Below are positions 1-5,800 of a DNA stretch of 5,947 bases, in pieces. The notes below the pieces were generated by a model. It saw only the letters and a list, made by a program, of their open reading frames with translations. It made no database searches and was not told the DNA's origin. The position numbers were made by a program, and so were the translations under genes. Every line of letters begins with the position of its first letter. Positions within the stretch are counted from its first letter, which is position 1. The stretch is from 1-14-0-10-45-29 sp964532715. GTDB lineage: Archaea; Micrarchaeota; Micrarchaeia; Anstonellales; Anstonellaceae. The stretch lies in assembly GCA_964532715.1 (NCBI GenBank), contig CAZHIX010000057.1:1-5947 (forward strand), read 5' to 3'.

Positions 1-1126
1 ATTGTATAGTCAAATGAAAAAATGTCCAGCCATAATGATAACTGCAAGCCATAATCCATACGAGTACAATGGGCTCAAACTTTTTTCAAATGGAATAGAA
101 TTGAGTGCTCAACAAGAAGCACAGATAGAAAAAGGTATCAACGATACAAATAATCTCAAAACATTATCGACCGATTGGAAAAAGTGTGGTCAGAAGTATG
201 ATGTCCATAATGACGCAATAAATGAACACATAAGATTAATCAGCAAAAAAATTGATGTTTCATTAATAAAACAACAAAAACCAAACGTGATCGTAGATTG
301 CGCAAATATGGCAGGTTCCGCAATATCTGCACTTGCACTACAAAAATGTGGTTGCTTGGTTCAGAAATCAAATTGTGATGCAGGGCAAATTTCTCCTCGC
401 CCACTTGAACCAAACGAGAAAAATCTCAAAAATTTGTGTGAGATGACAGTAGATACTAATGCGGATTTTGCAATTGCACACGATGGAGACGCAGATAGAG
501 CGATAGTGGTTGCAGACGATGGAAAACTCTTGGGTCTTGATACTCAACTTGCAATCGCAGTTATGCACATTCTTGACAAAAATCCAGATGCAAAAATAGT
601 TTCCACAGTTGAGTCTTCACTTTCTTTGCGCGAAATAATTGATTCGTATGGGGCAGATTTGCAAATAACTCCTGTCGGCTCTGCAAAAGTTGCCGCTCTT
701 ATGAGAAAAAACGGTGCATTGTTTGGGGGCGAACCGTGCGGAGAATATGTATTTGCAAATGCTGTGCCATCTCCAGATGGAATAATGAGCGGGGCATTCT
801 TTGCACAAATCTTCTCAAGTGGGCAGAAACTATCTTCTCTTGCAAAAAAAGTAAAAACGTATCCAATAATGCGACATAAAATTGCGTGTAAAAACGAGCT
901 AAAGAAAACTGCAATGAAAAAAATTGAGGCGAAATGGCCATTTGGCACCCCAAACAAAATAGACGGTCTTCGCTCTGATGAGGCGTGGGGGTGGGTTTTA
1001 GTGCGCCCGTCTGGAACTGAGCCATATGTCAGAATAACGATGGAAGCAAAAAATGATGCACAATTAAAAAAGAATTTTTCAATAATTGAAGAAATTGTGA
1101 AAAACACATATTTAGTAAGCGGTTAA
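1..1126 (+). CDS. glmM: Phosphoglucosamine/phosphomannomutase (alpha-D-phosphohexomutase family), 5' partial
   Basis: Interconverts hexose(amine) 6-phosphate and 1-phosphate in the cytoplasm, feeding UDP-GlcNAc or GDP-mannose synthesis for glycans. All four family motifs are visible. Numbering from the first codon at base 2, these are the phosphoserine loop TASHNP (residues 14-19, catalytic Ser16), the Mg-binding loop DGDADR (161-166), the sugar-specificity loop GGEPCGEY (242-249) and the C-terminal phosphate-binding loop RPSGTEP (335-341). The family is normally about 450 residues with the catalytic Ser near residue 95-100, so roughly 80-85 N-terminal residues lie beyond the left edge; the TTG at base 2 is not a real start. 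The C-terminus is complete (TAA 1124-1126). The sugar loop and the WVLVRPSGTEP context look like archaeal GlmM-type enzymes; the family is certain, but the choice of glucosamine over mannose or glucose is inference. No frameshift or lost catalytic residue is seen. No strong T-tract terminator follows. Confidence 0.93.
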   Translation, partial: LYSQMKKCPAIMITASHNPYEYNGLKLFSNGIELSAQQEAQIEKGINDTNNLKTLSTDWKKCGQKYDVHNDAINEHIRLISKKIDVSLIKQQKPNVIVDCANMAGSAISALALQKCGCLVQKSNCDAGQISPRPLEPNEKNLKNLCEMTVDTNADFAIAHDGDADRAIVVADDGKLLGLDTQLAIAVMHILDKNPDAKIVSTVESSLSLREIIDSYGADLQITPVGSAKVAALMRKNGALFGGEPCGEYVFANAVPSPDGIMSGAFFAQIFSSGQKLSSLAKKVKTYPIMRHKIACKNELKKTAMKKIEAKWPFGTPNKIDGLRSDEAWGWVLVRPSGTEPYVRITMEAKNDAQLKKNFSIIEEIVKNTYLVSG

Positions 1127-1199
1127 AAATCTACTGGCAACGTCTCAAAACCAACCATCAAAACTGGCATCTCCCACATTTTTGACAAAATCATCCTTG

Positions 1200-1223
1200 A
1201 AAAAAATAAGCACGCTCGGCGTG
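1200..1223 (-). terminator. Minus-strand hairpin followed by T-run
   Basis: Read on the minus strand, CACGC and GCGTG (1223-1219 and 1215-1211) form a 5-bp GC-rich stem around a 3-nt loop. It is followed by CTTA and a run of seven T (1206-1200). This is the form of a terminator, and T-runs alone can terminate archaeal transcription. No convincing minus-strand gene lies upstream of it, so it may instead stop antisense transcription coming from the promoter region or be chance. Low confidence. Confidence 0.3.
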
Positions 1224-1257
1224 GAAAAAATGCGTTTTGCCAAAAAATAATGTAAAA

Positions 1258-1305
1258 ACGTGTATATAACGTCTGAAAAACGTCGAATAAAATCGTTTTT
1301 ACGTC
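1258..1305. promoter_or_regulatory. Helically phased ACGT-core array upstream of the SLT gene
   Basis: Palindromic ACGT cores begin at 1258, 1269, 1280 and 1301, that is at spacings of 11, 11 and 21 bp, placing them on nearly the same face of the DNA helix. Three of the four continue as ACGTC. Two are preceded by AAAAA (1254-1258 and 1276-1280) and an inverted CGTTTTT lies at 1294-1300. GTAAAAACG (1252-1260) and CGTTTTTAC (1294-1302) are exact inverted repeats. The arrangement suggests a cooperative operator or an activator site, about 70-115 bp upstream of the ATG at 1373. A further TTTTACGTC copy (1353-1361) lies next to the likely transcription start. The binding protein is unknown. Confidence 0.4.
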
Positions 1306-1317
1306 AGAGGAAATTCT

Positions 1318-1337
1318 TAAGCGCTTACCATATTTAA
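1318..1337 (+). promoter_or_regulatory. Candidate promoter: TATA-like box with adjoining 10-bp palindrome
   Basis: ATATTTAA (1330-1337) is a plausible archaeal TATA box. With a usual spacing of about 25 bp, transcription would begin near 1358-1362, leaving a leader of only about 10-15 nt before the ATG at 1373. This fits the absence of a Shine-Dalgarno there. Directly upstream, TAAGCGCTTA (1318-1327) is a perfect palindrome occupying the position where TFB would contact DNA, so a repressor bound there could block initiation. A second TATA-like string, TATATAA (1263-1269), lies within the ACGT array and would give a leader of about 80 nt. Confidence 0.45.
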
Positions 1338-1372
1338 CGCACTAATTTAATCTTTTACGTCCTTAGCAACTA

Positions 1373-2311
1373 ATGCTCTGCACACAAGTGAGTTTTTCAA
1401 AAAATACAAATTCAAAAAACCTTGATGTTGTTTATTCAAAGGTCGCACCCGATAAAAAAATCAATGGAACGAACATAACTTTACAAACGATTTTGTCATC
1501 AAAAGATATGACTAAGTTCTTATCAATAATTGAATATTCAAATGAGGATGCAAAGACTGTTCTTACAAATCAATGGAAAAGTATATGTTCAAACGTTGAT
1601 TTTATTGCCAATGAAAAAAAGTTTGAACTTGTTATAAAAAAAGACGTTCTAAATACAGTATCACTTATTTGCGCAATGGTAGCGATTCTTGAAAAAAGAC
1701 TTGGACTTGACAAACTCAACATAACTCAAAACGACATATTATCAATAGTATCTATAGAAAGCAAATTTGACAAGAGTGCAAAATACGGTGGTGCGTATGG
1801 TTTATTTCAAATAAATTTATCCACAATCAAAGACGTGATAGAAAATTTTGATTATATAAAAAGTGACATCTCTACAATCTCAGATGTTTCTTGCTATGAC
1901 ATTTCAAAAATAGGCTTGAATGATAAAAATTATTTTACAAACTTATTGGAAGTATCAAATTCCATAGCTCTTTTTGGGCTTGTTCTTTTTAGAAAGTACA
2001 AAATAGCATTGCAGGATGCACGAGAAACTATCAACGCTATTAAAAACAAAAACTCGAAAGATACAAATTCATATTTATATCAAAGTTCTAAAAAAGCACC
2101 TCCAATAAAAAAACGTAATATATTATTTAATACAAATGATCCTCGCACTACTGGAAATTACAAACTTAATGAGTATCAAAAAGAAATATTTTTTGCAGAC
2201 TATTATAATGCAAGTGCAGATTTGCGCAAAATAAAAGATTATGGAAAAGAATATGCAGAACATGCATCGTTGTTAGATAAACATTTGGACAAATATGTGT
2301 TTTCCAACTGA
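1373..2311 (+). CDS. Lytic transglycosylase-like (SLT/lysozyme-fold) protein
   Basis: A 312-residue protein with the characteristic SLT motif series. An I-V-S-I-E-S segment (125-130) carries the presumed catalytic Glu129, followed by a Lys-Ser-Ala then Gly-rich turn and AYGLFQI (141-147), the usual G-L-M-Q motif. A helix with N-S-I-A-L (196-200) matches the family's third motif, and ADYYNAS (275-281) matches the A-A-Y-N-A-G motif. Glu129 to Tyr278 is about 149 residues, roughly 70 more than in classical SLT domains. The extra part includes a Lys/Asn/Ser-rich stretch at about 222-250. Family enzymes cleave the MurNAc-GlcNAc bond of murein; activity here is inferred. No signal peptide or membrane segment is seen. 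The ATG at 1373 is the first start after an in-frame TAG (1364-1366) and has no Shine-Dalgarno, so translation is probably leaderless or from a short leader. Spot counts give about 25-30% GC, lower than much of the flanking genes, which may indicate transfer. It is convergent with the next gene, 5 bp away. Confidence 0.78.
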   Translation: MLCTQVSFSKNTNSKNLDVVYSKVAPDKKINGTNITLQTILSSKDMTKFLSIIEYSNEDAKTVLTNQWKSICSNVDFIANEKKFELVIKKDVLNTVSLICAMVAILEKRLGLDKLNITQNDILSIVSIESKFDKSAKYGGAYGLFQINLSTIKDVIENFDYIKSDISTISDVSCYDISKIGLNDKNYFTNLLEVSNSIALFGLVLFRKYKIALQDARETINAIKNKNSKDTNSYLYQSSKKAPPIKKRNILFNTNDPRTTGNYKLNEYQKEIFFADYYNASADLRKIKDYGKEYAEHASLLDKHLDKYVFSN

Positions 2312-2351
2312 TTTAACTATTGCGCCATAACAGTTATCTTTCCCTTTTTTA
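2312..2351 (+). terminator. T-rich terminator candidate for the SLT gene
   Basis: Just past the stop at 2311, the imperfect dyad ATAAC-A-GTTAT (2327-2337) is followed by a pyrimidine tract running to 2350 and ending in six T. T-tracts suffice for archaeal termination. The site lies inside the 3' end of the convergent gene, so the two transcripts would overlap by about 30 nt. Confidence 0.4.
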
Positions 2352-2889
2352 GAATCGCAGGAGTGCTTGCAGGTTCGTTTGTGCGTTTATATAAAATATA
2401 TAAATCTCCCTCAAAAGTATCTCCAGATTGTAGATTTAGATCATTTAAGTTGCCATGCGCATCTATTTCAAAGCATTGAAGTTTGAAGCGATTATCAGGT
2501 ATAGAACCAGTGTTGAATTGCTCGCCGGAATAAAGTATTAGAGGTTTATCTGGTGCATTTTGAGGTATGTTGAATGCAAAATTTTCAAATTTTGTTCCAA
2601 CTAAACTTGGAGTTTTGCTGTTTGGACTCAGACATGCAATACCGATTACGTTTATTGCATAATTATTGTTATTTGCAATATTTGCATAAACTAAGTTGAT
2701 TATATTTGATCCTTGTTCATGCGCAATAAACCTATGCCCGGAACACGAAAGAGTTAGACTATCTATTGAACAGACATCTTGTGTTGCAGAGGGCAAAATA
2801 AAAAATATCGCACCGCCAACAATCATTATGACTAACATTGCCCAGCCATATGTCATCAAAAATTCCATCGCACTTTGAGCTTTATTCAT
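2317..2889 (-). CDS. Class III (type IV pilin-like) signal-peptide surface protein
   Basis: 190 residues from the ATG at 2889. The N-terminus is a short basic n-region (MNK), then A-Q-S-A-M-E-F matching the archaeal class III Q-x-S-x-E pattern, then a hydrophobic segment (about 11-33). It would be processed before Gln5 by a prepilin peptidase-type enzyme, leaving the hydrophobic helix as anchor or filament core. The exported part (about 34-190) is beta-rich and contains four Cys (40, 49, 86, 139) and several NN/NG stretches; no enzymatic motif is seen. Start choice: the ATG overlaps the upstream stop as ATGA and has GGTG six bases before it, whereas the alternative GTG at 2896-2898 is itself part of that Shine-Dalgarno-like string. 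It is the second gene of the operon with the Cys-rich repeat protein, implying translational coupling and related roles. The specific function, such as pilin, anchor or adhesin subunit, is not recognised. Confidence 0.8.
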   Translation of the reverse strand: MNKAQSAMEFLMTYGWAMLVIMIVGGAIFFILPSATQDVCSIDSLTLSCSGHRFIAHEQGSNIINLVYANIANNNNYAINVIGIACLSPNSKTPSLVGTKFENFAFNIPQNAPDKPLILYSGEQFNTGSIPDNRFKLQCFEIDAHGNLNDLNLQSGDTFEGDLYILYKRTNEPASTPAILKKGKITVMAQ

Positions 2890-5800
2890 TGATCCCACCA
2901 GTGTAGTCTTGGTCTTTCTTGTTCAACAATTGTCTTTTCAACACAAATTCCACTATCAAAATCGCAGGTGTAACCTTGCGGGCACTCCCCATAAATCGTT
3001 GGTGTGGAAACTAACCACAAATTAATTGGACCGACATTTATTGGACACATTAACTCTGGTTTTACTTTATTACAACTACAATCCTCATCATTCCACGACC
3101 ATCCCTTTTCAATACAAACTTGTCTTGTTTTATTGTCACATTCGCACATACAGGTTTCAAAGTTATAAGTCTTCCAATTGTCACATTGCGCAGAAACAAA
3201 AGATATGCTTTCATCTTCATTGTGCAAGATTTTGATACTAATGCTTTCATTACCTTGATAGTATGTCATAACTTCATTTTCATTTGCAATTTTTTTACTT
3301 AATATTGTAGAATAGTCATAAAGTGAGGTGCCAACTTCCCCCTCTCCAAAACCACTAAATCTTATAGTATAAATCTGTTCTTTTGTAATCCAGTTTAGTG
3401 CTGGATTTTTTCTATATACAATTTGCGGTTCACTACATTCACATATACAATCTTTTTTATCTACAAAACAGGTTTTTGCATCGTTTTGACACTTACTTTG
3501 GCACACGCCTGCATCAGTATACTCCCCACAATACATATCTATGCACTCACAAGTCTTTGCATCACAGAAATATCCCCCATCGGGACAATCATCATAGCAA
3601 AACATTGAGCTATAATTTTCCTCATTGTTGTGTGGCCCACTTGCACATGAGAACCCAGCACAAGTGCAGGTTTGCTCATCCCAAATGTTTGGATATGCGC
3701 ATTTGTCTCTTGCTATTGGATCGCATTCACATGCACACTTAGTTGCATTGCAAATCCAATTCTGTCCATAATCTGAGGATTGTTTGCAATTATCTAATCC
3801 GCATGTTCCATTTTGATAGTGCTGGCTTCTTGAGCATAACGCGTCATCCACAGTATATTCACACTGGCAATATTCATCATTCCAGATTGCGGGGTAAACA
3901 CATTTTTGCGCCTCTTGCGGATCGCATTCACACTCACAAGAGGTTGCATTCAGATAATTCTTTGGTTTAGAACACGTTGTGCTCAAATCACATTCACATG
4001 CACATTTAGTTGCATTGCAGAACCAGTTTTTTCCATAGTCTGAAGACTGTTTACAATTATCTAATCCACATGTTCCGTTTTGATAATATTGGCTCTTTGA
4101 ACATAATGCATTTTGTACTTCATACACACATTGACATTGTTCTTCATCCCAAACATTTGGATATTTGCATTCTTGTCTTTCTTGTGGATCACACTCACAC
4201 TCACAAGATGTTGCATTCAGATAATTCTTTGGATCGGAACAAGTTGTGCTCAAATCACATTCGCACGCACACTCATTTGCATCACAAACCCAATTCTGAC
4301 CATTTGAGTATTGACAGTCATCAAGTCCACATGTTCCATTTTGATAGTGCTGATTTAGTGAACAGAACTTTTCATTAGTATCAACAACGTCACATTCACA
4401 TTTGCCATCATTTACTGCACATACTCTTTCAATCGTCTGAGTCGTGTATGCAATTTTTAGTACCAATGGAGAACACTCTCCAAAACATGCATTAATATCT
4501 GGATCATAAGATGAATCAGTGCATTTCATATCACATGAACATCTGCTCCAATCAAAATACCCTCCTTTATCCAAACAGCGTATATAATCTTTGAATTGAC
4601 AACAAGAACAAGTAGTTTCATTCCAGCGACTTGGAGCCTTACATGCTAATTGTTTATCTGGATCACATTGACAGTCACAGGCAGTTGAATTACAAAGCCA
4701 GTTTGCTCCATATTCACTTGTGCAATCATCAAACCCACACGTGTTGTTTGTATATCTTTGATTTAGTGAGCAAAATCTTTGTGTTATTTCACACGTGCAA
4801 GTGTTTTCATCCCAAACATCTGGTGCTTTGCAATCTTCTCGCTCTTGCGGCTCGCACTCACATTCACAACTGCTCATATTCTTGTATGTCTTTGGCTGTG
4901 AGCAAACAACTGCCGAATCACACTCACATGCGCATGCAGTTGCATTGCAAATCCAGTTTGTTCCATACTCATCTGAATCTTTGCAATCGTCAAGACCACA
5001 AGTATTATCAACCCAATATTGGTTCTTTGAACAGTATGGTGTCAAATCACATTCACAATTTTCTTCATCCCAATGCTCATCCGGACATTCGCCTTGTGAA
5101 TCTTGCGGGCAATAACATTCACAATTTTGCAAGTCGTATAATTCTTTTCCTTTACAAGTTTCATATATTATTATTGTTGCCCATTTTTGTCCAGACGAAC
5201 TATATTGTGAAAATCTAACTGTAATCGAATAACCAGTTTGTGGGTCTGTTATGGCGAAATCTTGATTTAGTGGGATAAACATCTGGCCGATGTAATTTCC
5301 ATCAGAGTCGTAAATCTCAACTCTTGCATGACCATTTATAGTGACATCTACAAGTTTTACTATAAGTTTTCCATCGGTTATCTCTTGTCCTATGCTCATA
5401 TTCACTGATGATTCGTATGGGCATGAGCAACCGCATGCACTTTGCGTTACTCCTAAGTTTTGGTCACAAATGTGTTTTTCATTTGTGCAATCTGCAAAGC
5501 ATACTGGATAGCTTGCCTGTTCACATGTAATCTGTGTGCATGTGCAAGTGTTTTCATTCCAAACATTTGGAGCCTGACATGCCTGTCTCTCTTGCGGATC
5601 ACACTCACATTCACAATTAGTCATATTTTTGTAAGTTTTTGGTTCTGGACAAATAATGTTTGAATCACATTCACACGCACATTCTTGTGCGTTGCAAATC
5701 CAGTTTTGTCCAAATTGTACAGATGTTTTGCAATCATCAGTTCCGCATGTGTTGTCCGTATAACGCTGATTTAATGAGCAAAACATTTCTTGGAATTGTG

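Noticed and set aside
544..1107. 187-residue minus-strand open frame inside the mutase gene
   Set aside because: It is antisense to a gene with all four family motifs and its translation has no recognisable motif; a shadow frame.
1127..1255. In-frame 42-codon extension after the mutase TAA, suggesting readthrough or a degraded tail
   Set aside because: The mutase already ends at its normal length past the RPSGTEP loop, and several frames are open here by chance.
1127..1372. tRNA or box C/D guide RNA in the intergenic region
   Set aside because: No cloverleaf elements, and no properly placed C and D boxes on either strand.
2896..2898. GTG start giving a 193-residue pilin-like protein
   Set aside because: The GTG is part of the Shine-Dalgarno-like string for the ATG three codons later, which forms an ATGA overlap and gives a more typical class III signal.
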